NCBI GenBank assembly: GCA_001771545.1
Contig: MEUC01000027.1
Span: 1 to 45,454, forward strand
Source of the DNA: a candidate division WOR-1 bacterium RIFOXYB2_FULL_42_35
GTDB lineage: Bacteria > Margulisbacteria > WOR-1 > O2-12-FULL-45-9
Direction: 5' to 3'
DNA length: 45,454 nt
The notes below the pieces were generated by a model. That model was not told where the DNA came from. It ran no database searches and worked only from the letters and a program-made list of their open reading frames with translations. Of this stretch, positions 24,798 through 32,065 are shown in pieces. A program made the position numbers and the translations under genes. Each line of letters opens with the position of its first letter. The first letter of the stretch is position 1.

Positions 24798-24813
24798 ACA
24801 CCACATATGGTGT
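24798..24813. promoter_or_regulatory. NrdR box upstream of the nrdR-nrdD operon
   Basis: ACACCACATATGGTGT fits the known NrdR consensus (acaCwAtATaTwGtgt) at 13 of 16 positions and is palindromic. A much weaker ATAT-centred half site lies about 33 bases away at 24772-24775, close to the three-turn spacing usual for paired boxes. Confidence 0.7.
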
Positions 24814-24833
24814 GTCAAGAGGCATTTTGTCCC

Positions 24834-25781
24834 CTAATTTGGGAGGGTTTCAGCGATTTTTACGTCGTGGCCGATGACAAAATTATAAGCTGGCATCCGT
24901 TTTTTTCCCTCTGCCTGAACCTCAGTTATCAACAAATGACCATTGCCCGTGGCGACGATAAAACCAATGTTTTTGACAATTTCAACAATTGTTCCAGGTA
25001 AGTTTGAACCGCCAACCAAATCAAGAACGTGAATTTTTGAACCCCAAATTTTGAGTAGTTTTTCTTTATAATATGTCTGCGCTACTGGCCAAGGGACCAT
25101 AGCACGGATACGATTGTGAATTTCTAGCGCCGACTTTTTCCAATCAATCTCCCCCAACTCTTTAGTAATCAACGAAGCATAGCTTGCCTCAGAATCATTT
25201 TGCTTTATAAACTTAGCTTTGCCAGACTCAATTTCAACTAAAGCCTTGTGCAAAAGATTATCTGCCCGCTTAAAAAGTTTTTCTGTTAAAACTGGTGTCG
25301 TATCATCTTCATCAATAAAAACTTTTTCTTGTTTAATAATGTCGCCTGTATCCAAACCTTCATTGAGTTTCATAATAGTCAGGCCGGTTTCTTTTTCTCC
25401 ATTTAATAACGTCCACTGAATTGGCGCGGCCCCCCTGTACTTAGGCAACAGAGAAGCATGAATATTAACACAACCAAACTTGGGCAGGTCTAAAATTTCT
25501 TTGGGTAAAATTTTGCCATAAGCCACTACTATTATAATATCCGGGTTTAATGATTTAAGCAGGCTGAAAAAGACTGGATTGCTTTTAACTTTTTCCGGTT
25601 GTTCAATTGGTAAGGCATGTTTAAGGGCTAATTCTTTAACCGGGGAAGAAGTAATTTTCTGTCCGCGCCCTTTGGGTCGATCAGGCTGTGTTACAACACA
25701 GAGAATCTCATGTTGAGATGAAATTAAATTGTCCAGCACTTTGGCTGCTGATTCTGGTGTTCCCATGAAGATAATGCGCAT
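24834..25781 (-). CDS. fmt: Methionyl-tRNA formyltransferase
   Basis: Formylates Met-tRNA(fMet) using 10-formyl-tetrahydrofolate. The 315-residue length equals that of the E. coli enzyme. Active-site residues N106, H108 and D144 are present in CVNIHASLLPKYRGAAPIQW and EGLDTGD, and the C-terminal OB-like domain follows from about 205. The SD GGAGGG is 5 bases before the ATG. It follows def after 32 bases of repeat sequence, the normal def-fmt pairing of formylation and deformylation. Confidence 0.96.
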   Translation of the reverse strand: MRIIFMGTPESAAKVLDNLISSQHEILCVVTQPDRPKGRGQKITSSPVKELALKHALPIEQPEKVKSNPVFFSLLKSLNPDIIIVVAYGKILPKEILDLPKFGCVNIHASLLPKYRGAAPIQWTLLNGEKETGLTIMKLNEGLDTGDIIKQEKVFIDEDDTTPVLTEKLFKRADNLLHKALVEIESGKAKFIKQNDSEASYASLITKELGEIDWKKSALEIHNRIRAMVPWPVAQTYYKEKLLKIWGSKIHVLDLVGGSNLPGTIVEIVKNIGFIVATGNGHLLITEVQAEGKKRMPAYNFVIGHDVKIAETLPN

Positions 25782-25790
25782 CTTCCCTCC

Positions 25791-25813
25791 TGTGCTGCAG
25801 TGCTACTGCACTA
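25791..25813. repeat. CTACTG-type repeat in the def-fmt spacer
   Basis: Words such as GTGCTACTGCACTACTA and the inverted TGCAGT/ACTGCA fill the def-fmt gap. Related words occur in the coaBC linker, the rpoZ-coaBC gap and before parA. Confidence 0.55.
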
Positions 25814-26305
25814 CTAGATTAGTTCCTCTTTTTTCTCAGCCTCAAACGCCATATGTTTTATGGTGCTGGGATCTTCAACGCGGTCAATAAAAACCTTGCC
25901 GTCCAAATGGTCAATCTCATGTTGTAACACTGTGGCCAAAAGCCCTTCTGCCTCAATTTTGTTGATTTTTCCCGAATTATCCATACCTTGAACAATAACC
26001 TTAGAAGCCCTGGTTACTGGAGCCTCAACTCCAGGAAGACTCAAGCAGCCCTCCATAAAAGCTTGCTTGCCCCCTTTTTTTAGTATCTTCGGATTAACCA
26101 AAGCAATCGGTCCTTGTCCAATATCGGCCACAATCACTCGCAAAGAGACCCCAACTTGAGGAGCGGCCAAACCAACCCCAGGCGCTGTATGCATGGTTTC
26201 GATCATGTCATAAATCAAGGTAACAATTTCCGGGGTCACCCTTTTAACCGATTTGGCCTTCTTTTTTAGAACCGGATTTGGAAATCTGACAATTTTGCGC
26301 TGCAT
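25814..26305 (-). CDS. def: Peptide deformylase
   Basis: Removes the formyl group from new proteins. The three family motifs are intact: GVGLAAPQVG, EGCLSLPG (metal Cys) and HEIDHLDG (metal His pair and catalytic Glu). I take the start at 26305 (MQRKIVRFPNP), giving 163 residues, because the -10 TATAAT lies 6 bases upstream; an in-frame ATG at 26356 would precede that promoter. The C-terminal ending in charged residues is ordinary. Confidence 0.96.
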   Translation of the reverse strand: MQRKIVRFPNPVLKKKAKSVKRVTPEIVTLIYDMIETMHTAPGVGLAAPQVGVSLRVIVADIGQGPIALVNPKILKKGGKQAFMEGCLSLPGVEAPVTRASKVIVQGMDNSGKINKIEAEGLLATVLQHEIDHLDGKVFIDRVEDPSTIKHMAFEAEKKEELI

Positions 26306-26311
26306 GGGTAA

Positions 26312-26317
26312 ATTATA
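26312..26317 (-). promoter_or_regulatory. -10 box of def giving a leaderless mRNA
   Basis: TATAAT on the minus strand ends 6 bases before the ATG at 26305. A 24-base stretch across this box (26302-26325) is identical to the one before tamB (34529-34552). Confidence 0.7.
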
Positions 26318-26325
26318 GCGTAATT

Positions 26326-26488
26326 CAACAAAAAGGATAAGGGCAAAAGGGTGCACCTCTGCCCTTCGCCTTATTTTCCCTCAAAGTGAAATTTCTGTTG
26401 ACTTAAATCTCATGCTCGTCGCTGGACGAGATGGCTACAGATTAGTTGACACAACCAGCGGAGATATCATCCTGTAAAAACCCGCTAT
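26326..26488. other. Gene-free stretch between def and priA
   Basis: It holds an AAGGGC/GCCCTT inverted repeat (about 26338-26367), a small CTCGTC/GACGAG hairpin near 26415-26430, and a plus-strand GTGAAATTTCT like the -35 part of the alternative-sigma promoters but without CGATA. A 21-codon ORF (26412-26477) follows on the plus strand. I see no supported gene. Confidence 0.4.
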
Positions 26489-28465
26489 CTACACCAACCC
26501 CATCGGCTCAACATCAATCGTAACTCGCACATCCTTAGGTGATTTAAGTTTATTAATCGCCTGTGCTACTATGCTACTGGCTACTTTCAATTCCCCAGTC
26601 TTCACCAACATCCCATACCGCCACTGACCCCTAACTCTAGGAACAGGCGCAGAAGCAGGGCCAAGAACCCCCTGCTTTAACTCCGCCTTTAAAAGCTCTC
26701 CCAACTCTTCAGCTACTTGAGCAACCTTGGCCTCTTCTTTGCCAGAGATAGTAAGACTAATTATTTTTGAAAACGGCGGATAACCAAGTTCTTGCCTATG
26801 TTTAATCTCCTGATTATAAAAAAGCTCGTAATCCTGTTTAGCCGCCGCTTGGATCGCATAATGCTCCGGAGAATACGATTGAATAATAACCTTGCCCGGC
26901 AAATGATGGCGTCCAGCCCTGCCGGCAACTTGGGTTAAAAGTTGAAACGTATGCTCAGCAGCTCTAAAATCTGGCAAACGCAAATTTGTGTCGGCAGAAA
27001 CCACGCCAACTAAAGTAACGTTAGCCACATCCAACCCTTTGGTCACCATTTGCGTGCCAATCAAAATATCAGCCGCACCTTCGGCAAAGGTTCTAAAAAT
27101 AACTTCGTGTGAGCCGCGCTTAGAAACAGCATCGCGGTCATAGCGCAAAATTCTCACACCAGGAATAAGCGTGGCCACTTCATTTTCTATTCTTTGCGTC
27201 CCTGTGCCAAAATAGGTTATGGCGGAGGCATTGCATTGCGGGCAAACACGTGGCGGAGTTGTAGAGTAATCACAACGATGACAACGCAGCTTTTGCTCCT
27301 TGGTATGATAGGTTAAAGAAATTGCGCACTGGGGACACTCAACCGTAAAACCACATTTCTGACACATGATAAAAGTAAAATAGCCTCGACGATTAATAAA
27401 AAGAATCGCTTGTTGCTTGTTTTCAATCGTTGTTTTTAGTTCTAATCTTAATTGCTCAGAAAGAATAAAGCCCCTATCCTCACGCATGTCGATAATCTTA
27501 ACTTCCGGCAAGGCTCGATCATCGATTCTTTTCGAGAGAACCAGCTTGGTGATTTTCCCTTGTTCGGTCTGATAATAAGTCTCTAAAGAAGGGGTGGCTG
27601 AACCCAAGACAAGCACAGCTTTATGTTGTTTCGCCAGAAAATCCGAAACTTCCCTGGCATGATAGCGCGGACTTTTGTCGGATTTATAGGTTGTTTCGTA
27701 CTCTTCATCTATGACAACTAACCCAAGTTTCTCGACTGGTGCAAAAATAGCCGACCGTGCCCCGAGAATTATCTGTGCTTCTTTATTTTTAATTCGCTGC
27801 CATTCTATTTGTCTCTGTTTTAAAGTTAGTGCGCTATGAAGAACTGCTATTTGATCGCCAAACCGATCACGAAAACGTTCAACTATTTGTGGGGTTAAAC
27901 CAATTTCCGGAACCAAGATAATGGCGCTCTCGCCTTGTTCAAGAACCGCTGCCGTCGCCCGCATATAAACTTCTGTTTTCCCAGAACCGGTTATGCCATG
28001 GAGAAGAAAAGTTTTTGTTTGTTTTGCTTCTACTGCAGCCTTAATTGCTTTAAACGCTGCTTCCTGCTCATCCGTTAATTTAATCTTTGGATCTTTGATC
28101 TTTGCCCCTTGAGATTTATTTTGATCTTCGATCTTTGCTCTTTGCTCTTTACCCCCTGATCCCATCACCAACTTCAGGGCTGACGAAAAAAACGAACAGT
28201 AGTAATCAGCAATCCACTTCGCCAACTCAACCTGTTTTTCTGTAAAAAGAGGGTGATCAGAAGTTGCTTCCAAGATATCTTTAACTTTTTCTACGTCGGC
28301 TTTTCCCACCAAGCCGATCACATAACCCACTGTACTGCGCGGACCAAAAGGTATCAAAACTTGCGCGCCAACCAAAATTTTATCAACTAAATTTGGGGGA
28401 ATACTATAGTGGTAGACTTTGTCAGAGAAACTGCTGGTTTTAGCCAGAACTACTTCGGCGTACAT
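26489..28465 (-). CDS. priA: Primosomal protein N' (replication restart helicase)
   Basis: DEAH-type helicase that reloads the replisome at collapsed forks. Start at 28465 (MYAEVVLAK) gives 658 residues and a -10 lies 6 bases upstream; no codons before it look coding. Walker A GITGSGKT is at 157-164, the DEAH-equivalent is DEEY at 253-256 (DEEH is usual), then GSATPSLE, and the zinc cysteines in CQKCGFTVECPQC and CHRCDYSTTPPRVCPQC. Residues about 105-130 between the 3'-DNA-binding and helicase domains are a Lys/Asp/Gln-rich insertion made by a repeat of GATCTTTG words. Otherwise a standard protein. Confidence 0.95.
   Translation of the reverse strand: MYAEVVLAKTSSFSDKVYHYSIPPNLVDKILVGAQVLIPFGPRSTVGYVIGLVGKADVEKVKDILEATSDHPLFTEKQVELAKWIADYYCSFFSSALKLVMGSGGKEQRAKIEDQNKSQGAKIKDPKIKLTDEQEAAFKAIKAAVEAKQTKTFLLHGITGSGKTEVYMRATAAVLEQGESAIILVPEIGLTPQIVERFRDRFGDQIAVLHSALTLKQRQIEWQRIKNKEAQIILGARSAIFAPVEKLGLVVIDEEYETTYKSDKSPRYHAREVSDFLAKQHKAVLVLGSATPSLETYYQTEQGKITKLVLSKRIDDRALPEVKIIDMREDRGFILSEQLRLELKTTIENKQQAILFINRRGYFTFIMCQKCGFTVECPQCAISLTYHTKEQKLRCHRCDYSTTPPRVCPQCNASAITYFGTGTQRIENEVATLIPGVRILRYDRDAVSKRGSHEVIFRTFAEGAADILIGTQMVTKGLDVANVTLVGVVSADTNLRLPDFRAAEHTFQLLTQVAGRAGRHHLPGKVIIQSYSPEHYAIQAAAKQDYELFYNQEIKHRQELGYPPFSKIISLTISGKEEAKVAQVAEELGELLKAELKQGVLGPASAPVPRVRGQWRYGMLVKTGELKVASSIVAQAINKLKSPKDVRVTIDVEPMGLV
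28086..28150 (-). repeat. In-frame GATCTTTG repeat inside priA
   Basis: On the plus strand ATCTTTG and GATCTTTG words recur about six times with small changes. On the coding strand they are read as KIEDQ/KIKDP-like residues between two PriA domains. A second block of the same words lies in coaBC at 30130-30160. Confidence 0.6.
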
Positions 28466-28471
28466 TCTTAT

Positions 28472-28550
28472 AGTATAGCAAAGTTTAATGGTGCGGGTTT
28501 TCGGGTCATACGCATTTTTTACTTGACAACTCCAAATATCCATGTAAAAT
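28472..28550. promoter_or_regulatory. Divergent promoters of priA and the AAA ATPase gene with a palindromic operator
   Basis: Minus strand: TATACT (28477-28472) ends 6 bases before the priA ATG. Plus strand: TTGACA (28523-28528) and TAAAAT (28545-28550), spacer 16, end 6 bases before the ATPase ATG. An inverted repeat AACTCCA/TGGAGTT (28528-28534 with 28549-28555) brackets the plus-strand -10 and could be an operator. Confidence 0.65.
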
Positions 28551-28556
28551 GGAGTT

Positions 28557-29687
28557 ATGTACTCCAGATTGCTGAAGCCGCCGCAAAAGAGCTTTTTCTT
28601 GTTTGGCCCCAGAGGAACAGGCAAAACCACCTGGGTTAAAAACAATTTTCCCCAGGGTCTCTACTTTGATTTGCTAGAGGCCGAGCTCTTTAACGACCTT
28701 TTGGCTGATCCCCAAAGGCTTGATAATTTTATCCCTAAGAATTTTGACAACTGGGTTATTCTTGACGAAGTCCAGAGAATCCCAGAACTTTTAAATGAAG
28801 TTCACCGGCTAATTGAAAAATACCGTTACAAATTTGTCTTAACTGGTTCCAGCGCCAGAAAGCTGCGAAGAGCTGGAGTAAATCTTTTGGCTGGACGAGC
28901 CTTGACCTATTCTATGCATCCCTTGTCAGCCTTGGAACTAGGCAATAATTTTAATATAGACCATTCTCTCAAGTATGGGCAACTGCCCGCCGTATATACC
29001 GAAGCCGATCCCAAAGCCTACCTGGAGAGCTATGTTAAAACTTATTTAGAAGAAGAAGTTGGGCAAGAAGGCTTAACCCGAAATCTTGGGGCTTTCACTA
29101 GATTCCTTGAATCAGCCAGTTTTTCGCAAGGGTCGGTTTTAAATATTTCCGCAGTTGCCAGAGAATGTGCTATCGAGCGAAAAGTGGCTGAAAACTATTT
29201 TTCTATCTTGGATGACTTATTGTTGGCCAGCAGGGTGCCTGTTTTTACCAAGCGCGCCAAAAGAAGAATGGTTAGCCACCCAAAATTTTATTTTTTTGAT
29301 ACTGGTGTCTATAAAACCCTTCGTCCCATGGGCCCATTAGATGCGCCAGAAGAAGCCCAAGGGATTGCTTATGAAACTTTGATCTTCCAAGAACTAAAAG
29401 CCATCAATGATTATTTAAAGCTTGGATACAATATCTATTATTGGAGATCGGCCAATGACCTTGAAGTTGACTTTGTGCTTTACGGCCCCCGTGGAATTAA
29501 AGCTTTTGAAGTAAAAAGAACCGGCAAAATTTCCGCCGCTTTACTTAGCGGTTTAAGGCGTTTTGGTCAAGATTATCCAGCCGCTAAAACTTATTTTTTG
29601 TATGGCGGCAACCGCAGGATAAACGAACAGGACATAGAAATAATACCCGTTTCTCTCTTCCTCAAAAAATTGCCCGAATTTTTGTAA
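28557..29687 (+). CDS. AAA ATPase of the AAA_14 / DUF4143 family
   Basis: 376 residues. N-terminal P-loop FGPRGTGKTTW (K22), Walker B WVILDEVQRIPELL, sensor LTGSSARKLRR, then a winged-helix-like middle (SVLNISAVARECAIERKVAENYF) and a C-terminal restriction-nuclease-like fold with EVDFVLYGPRGIKAFEVKR, where the Asp and E-x-K fit a PD-(D/E)xK core. The family is widespread and often horizontally moved; its role is not established, with defence or toxin-antitoxin-like activity suggested by its distribution. It stands alone on the plus strand amid housekeeping minus-strand genes and has an operator-like palindrome in its promoter and a phase-variable-looking antisense promoter at its 3' side. Confidence 0.85.
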   Translation: MYSRLLKPPQKSFFLFGPRGTGKTTWVKNNFPQGLYFDLLEAELFNDLLADPQRLDNFIPKNFDNWVILDEVQRIPELLNEVHRLIEKYRYKFVLTGSSARKLRRAGVNLLAGRALTYSMHPLSALELGNNFNIDHSLKYGQLPAVYTEADPKAYLESYVKTYLEEEVGQEGLTRNLGAFTRFLESASFSQGSVLNISAVARECAIERKVAENYFSILDDLLLASRVPVFTKRAKRRMVSHPKFYFFDTGVYKTLRPMGPLDAPEEAQGIAYETLIFQELKAINDYLKLGYNIYYWRSANDLEVDFVLYGPRGIKAFEVKRTGKISAALLSGLRRFGQDYPAAKTYFLYGGNRRINEQDIEIIPVSLFLKKLPEFL

Positions 29688-29719
29688 GGCTCTACTTTGC
29701 AGCAGCAATTTTGTCTAAT

Positions 29720-29746
29720 ATTATACTTCCGGGGGGGGGCTGTCAA
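29720..29746 (-). promoter_or_regulatory. Consensus promoter with a C9 tract in its spacer, antisense to the ATPase gene
   Basis: On the minus strand TTGACA (29746-29741) and TATAAT (29725-29720) are both perfect, with a 15-base spacer holding nine consecutive C. Two more C would bring the spacer to the optimal 17. The RNA would start near 29713 and run into the ATPase gene in antisense; no minus-strand gene follows closely. Confidence 0.6.
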
Positions 29747-29769
29747 GAAAACGATTCAGAAAACGATTC

Positions 29770-29818
29770 GGCAACGGACATTTCATGCTGAGCATTCAAT
29801 GCGAAGCAAGCCGTTGCC
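29770..29818 (-). terminator. Hairpin after coaBC
   Basis: GGCAACGG (29770-29777) and CCGTTGCC (29811-29818) are perfect 8-base arms around a 33-base loop, directly after the coaBC stop codon. On the minus strand it is followed by two direct copies of GAATCGTTTTC. A weak terminator or mRNA-stabilising hairpin is likely. Confidence 0.5.
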
Positions 29819-31006
29819 CTACATGGTTGCAACCAGACGATCCAATATTGTTTGCGCAGCTTGGTTTTTAGTTTGTTGCGGAAATTTTTTAACTTTGCCC
29901 TTTTTATCGATTAAAGAAAATTTAATTTTATCACCATCAAAAGTCTCCGGCCCATTAGCCACAATCAAATCTAAATCTTTTTCTTTAAGTTTTTTCTTAG
30001 CATTCTTAATCAAATCCTCAGTCTCAAGAGCAAAGCCAACCAACACTTTCTCGACCCTGTCTTTTTGTTTCGCCACAGTTTTTAAAATATCTTTAGTAGG
30101 TTTTAGTTTTAAATTAATATCTACCTTACCTTTGATCTTTGATTTTTGATCTTTGATCTTCGGACGATAGTCCGCTACTGCCGCTGCCATTATAACGACA
30201 TCAGTCTGGTCATAGTGAGCCAACACCGCCTCAAGCATTTCTTCTGCTGATTGAACTCTAATTGGCTTAATGTCAAGTGGTGCCGACAAATTAGTCGGCG
30301 CGGAGATCAAAGTAACATCTGCTCCTCGCTCTCGTGCAACCTGAGCCAAAGCATAGCCCATCTTCCCTGATGAATGATTGGTGATATAACGAACTGGATC
30401 AATCGCCTCGCGAGTCCCACCGGCAGTAACTAAGATTCTTTTGTCTTTTAAGTCTTGCTGCGCTACTGTGCTACTGAGCACCTGCGCGACAATCTCCCCA
30501 GGTTCCGCCATTCTCCCTACATCATCATCCCCACAGGCAAGCCTGCCTTCAACCGGCCCAATAAACTCGCAACCCGCAACTCGCAACTCGTCAACATTCT
30601 TAGTCACGATTGGATTGCGCCACATTTCACAATTCATAGCCGGAGCAATTATTTTCTTCGCTGTTGAGGCCATAACAGTGGTAGTAAGCGCATCATCAGC
30701 AATGCCATGGGCAATTTTGCCAATAACATTAGCCGTACAAGGAGCAATAAGAATAAGGTCAGCCTTTTTGGCTAAAGTAATGTGGGGAACTGGTAGACTG
30801 GATAATTCATTAGCAAAGAGATCGGAAATAACCGAGTTGCCGGAAAGGGTACGAAAAGTAAGAGGACCAACTAGCTGGGCAGCTTCTCTGGTCATCACCA
30901 CCCAAACATCAGCATTAAGTTTTTTTAAACGCGAAACAACCTCACAGGCTTTATAAGCCGCAATCCCACCGGTAACCCCAACAATTATGGTCTTGCCTTT
31001 TAACAT
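29819..31006 (-). CDS. coaBC: Bifunctional phosphopantothenoylcysteine decarboxylase / phosphopantothenate-cysteine ligase
   Basis: Carries out the second and third steps of coenzyme A synthesis. The 395-residue protein has the FMN-dependent CoaC half with H75 (PHITLAKK), N125 (PAMNCEMW) and Cys158 (GRLACG), then the CoaB half with VTAGGTREAIDPVRYITNHSSG and LKPTKDIL (K305). Three stretches coincide with repeats: the CoaC-CoaB linker around residues 176-186 (CTACTG words), residues 283-295 (KIKDQ-type GATCTTTG words) and about 139-147 (GTTGCGAG words). Catalytic motifs are not affected. It follows rpoZ after a 36-base repeat-like spacer, the usual gmk-rpoZ-coaBC order. Confidence 0.95.
   Translation of the reverse strand: MLKGKTIIVGVTGGIAAYKACEVVSRLKKLNADVWVVMTREAAQLVGPLTFRTLSGNSVISDLFANELSSLPVPHITLAKKADLILIAPCTANVIGKIAHGIADDALTTTVMASTAKKIIAPAMNCEMWRNPIVTKNVDELRVAGCEFIGPVEGRLACGDDDVGRMAEPGEIVAQVLSSTVAQQDLKDKRILVTAGGTREAIDPVRYITNHSSGKMGYALAQVARERGADVTLISAPTNLSAPLDIKPIRVQSAEEMLEAVLAHYDQTDVVIMAAAVADYRPKIKDQKSKIKGKVDINLKLKPTKDILKTVAKQKDRVEKVLVGFALETEDLIKNAKKKLKEKDLDLIVANGPETFDGDKIKFSLIDKKGKVKKFPQQTKNQAAQTILDRLVATM
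30130..30160 (-). repeat. In-frame GATCTTTG repeat inside coaBC
   Basis: Four degenerate copies of GATCTTTG on the plus strand, read on the coding strand as the Lys-rich residues 283-295 that follow the AAAVADYRP motif. It belongs to the same family as the priA block at 28086-28150. Confidence 0.55.
30454..30480 (-). repeat. In-frame CTACTG repeat in the CoaC-CoaB linker
   Basis: TGCGCTACTGTGCTACTG words lie exactly in the linker between the two enzyme halves and are read in frame. The same words fill the gaps at 25791-25813, 31007-31042 and 42019-42100. Confidence 0.55.
30565..30590 (-). repeat. GTTGCGAG tandem words inside coaBC
   Basis: Three near-identical words GCAACTCGC / GCAACCCGC in tandem fall within the CoaC half at residues about 139-147. 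The protein length here looks normal, so if this is a repeat insertion it replaced native codons without changing the length; chance remains possible. Confidence 0.35.
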
Positions 31007-31042
31007 CTCTCTGCACTACTGTCCCTCTGTGCTGCTGCGCGA
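31007..31042 (-). repeat. CTACTG-type repeat in the rpoZ-coaBC spacer
   Basis: GCACTACTGTCCC and GTGCTGCTGCGCGACTA words make up nearly all of the 36-base gap between the rpoZ stop and the coaBC start. Confidence 0.5.
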
Positions 31043-31375
31043 CTATTTCTTCTTCTCTCCCTTCTCTATCTTTTCAACTTTTTTCTTAGCGCCTTTAGCC
31101 AGACTTTCAAGAATAGAAGGTCGCTCAGTTTCTTTGTCTTTTTTGCCAGAGTCTTTTGGTTTATTCGTTGGGCCTGCCAGAATCTTAATCTTTATTTTGT
31201 CATCAGCAATCTCTCTCAAAGCCGTAACTAGTGGGTTATTCGGATCAAAATGGTTAACATAAGGCAGCGATCCTTCAATTATTTGCTTGGCTCTACCGGC
31301 AGCTGCATTCGACAAAAGAAACTTATTACCCGCCTTTTCTAGAAGCTCATCAAGGTTTATATCTATATCACTCAA
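31043..31375 (-). CDS. rpoZ: RNA polymerase omega subunit
   Basis: 110 residues. The omega core is at residues 1-65: LDELLEKAGNKFLLSNAAAGRAKQI followed by NPLVTALREIADDKIKI, the same helix-turn layout as RpoZ. A long Lys-rich tail (about residues 75-110) is additional and low in complexity. The gene overlaps gmk by 4 bases (ATGA) and precedes coaBC, the conserved gmk-rpoZ-coaBC order, which strengthens the call. Confidence 0.88.
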   Translation of the reverse strand: MSDIDINLDELLEKAGNKFLLSNAAAGRAKQIIEGSLPYVNHFDPNNPLVTALREIADDKIKIKILAGPTNKPKDSGKKDKETERPSILESLAKGAKKKVEKIEKGEKKK

Positions 31376-31983
31376 TTTAATAACGTCCTTTCTTTTTCAA
31401 CATTTATAATCGCCTGGATTTTCTCCGCGGCTGATTCGACTCTATCATTAACCACTATATAATCATATTTTTCCATAACTTGCAGCTCGGCAATCGCTGC
31501 GCGCAACCGATAGTTTACCACCTCCAGATTTTCTGTTTTTCTTTTTTTCAACCTAAAGGCCAAAATATCAACTGAAGGAGGGATTAGGAAAATAAAAACC
31601 GTGGCGGTTTTTAACTTCCCCTTCCCTAAAACTTCTTTGATCGAGGCCGCACCCTGCACGTCAACTTCGCAAACTGTGGTGCCGCCCTTGATCAGTTGTT
31701 CTTTGATAGTACTAACTAGCGTGCCATAATAATAACCGTGCACCTTAGCCCATTCTACAAATTCGTTATTCCTAACCTTTTGGTCAAATTCCTCTTGAGA
31801 GAGAAAATAGTAATGTTCTCCGTGTGTCTCACCTGGCCTGGGAGGTCTCGTTGTAGCAGAAACAGAGAGCTTGATGTTTTTGTTAAGCTTCAAGATCCTT
31901 CTAACTACTGTAGACTTCCCAACCCCGGAAGGACCCGAGACAACAACCAGTATCCCCCGCTTCTTGCGCGCTTTTTTAGCCAT
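31372..31983 (-). CDS. gmk: Guanylate kinase
   Basis: Phosphorylates GMP to GDP. The P-loop VVSGPSGVGKST is near residue 15 of the chosen product, followed by SVSATTRPPRPGE, HGEHYYFLSQEEF, the YYGT GMP site and VDVQGAASIKE. I start at 31983 (MAKKARKKRG), giving 203 residues, because the minus-strand TAAAAT (31999-31994, extended TGC) lies 10 bases before it; an ATG at 31992 is also in frame but too near the -10. The upstream ORF extension lies inside the outer-membrane protein promoter region and is not likely coding. Confidence 0.94.
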   Translation of the reverse strand: MAKKARKKRGILVVVSGPSGVGKSTVVRRILKLNKNIKLSVSATTRPPRPGETHGEHYYFLSQEEFDQKVRNNEFVEWAKVHGYYYGTLVSTIKEQLIKGGTTVCEVDVQGAASIKEVLGKGKLKTATVFIFLIPPSVDILAFRLKKRKTENLEVVNYRLRAAIAELQVMEKYDYIVVNDRVESAAEKIQAIINVEKERTLLN

Positions 31984-32010
31984 AAACAGCATAATTTTAG
32001 CACGATAAGC

Positions 32011-32060
32011 TTGACAAATCAATGATCGAGAGGTATATTCAAACAAAATCATAAGGAGGG
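32011..32060 (+). promoter_or_regulatory. Strong promoter and Shine-Dalgarno of the outer-membrane protein gene
   Basis: TTGACA (32011-32016) and TATATT (32034-32039) are exactly 17 bases apart. A roughly 20-base leader carries AAGGAGGG (32053-32060) 5 bases before the ATG. This is the clearest leadered gene in the window, suggesting high expression. Confidence 0.8.
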
Positions 32061-32065
32061 CTACT

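Noticed and set aside
28466..28645. 60-codon N-terminal extension of priA
   Set aside because: It runs across the priA -10 box and the start of the ATPase gene; homologous PriA sequence begins at 28465.
29697..30149. Plus-strand ORFs over coaBC
   Set aside because: They are antisense shadows of a clearly coding minus-strand gene.
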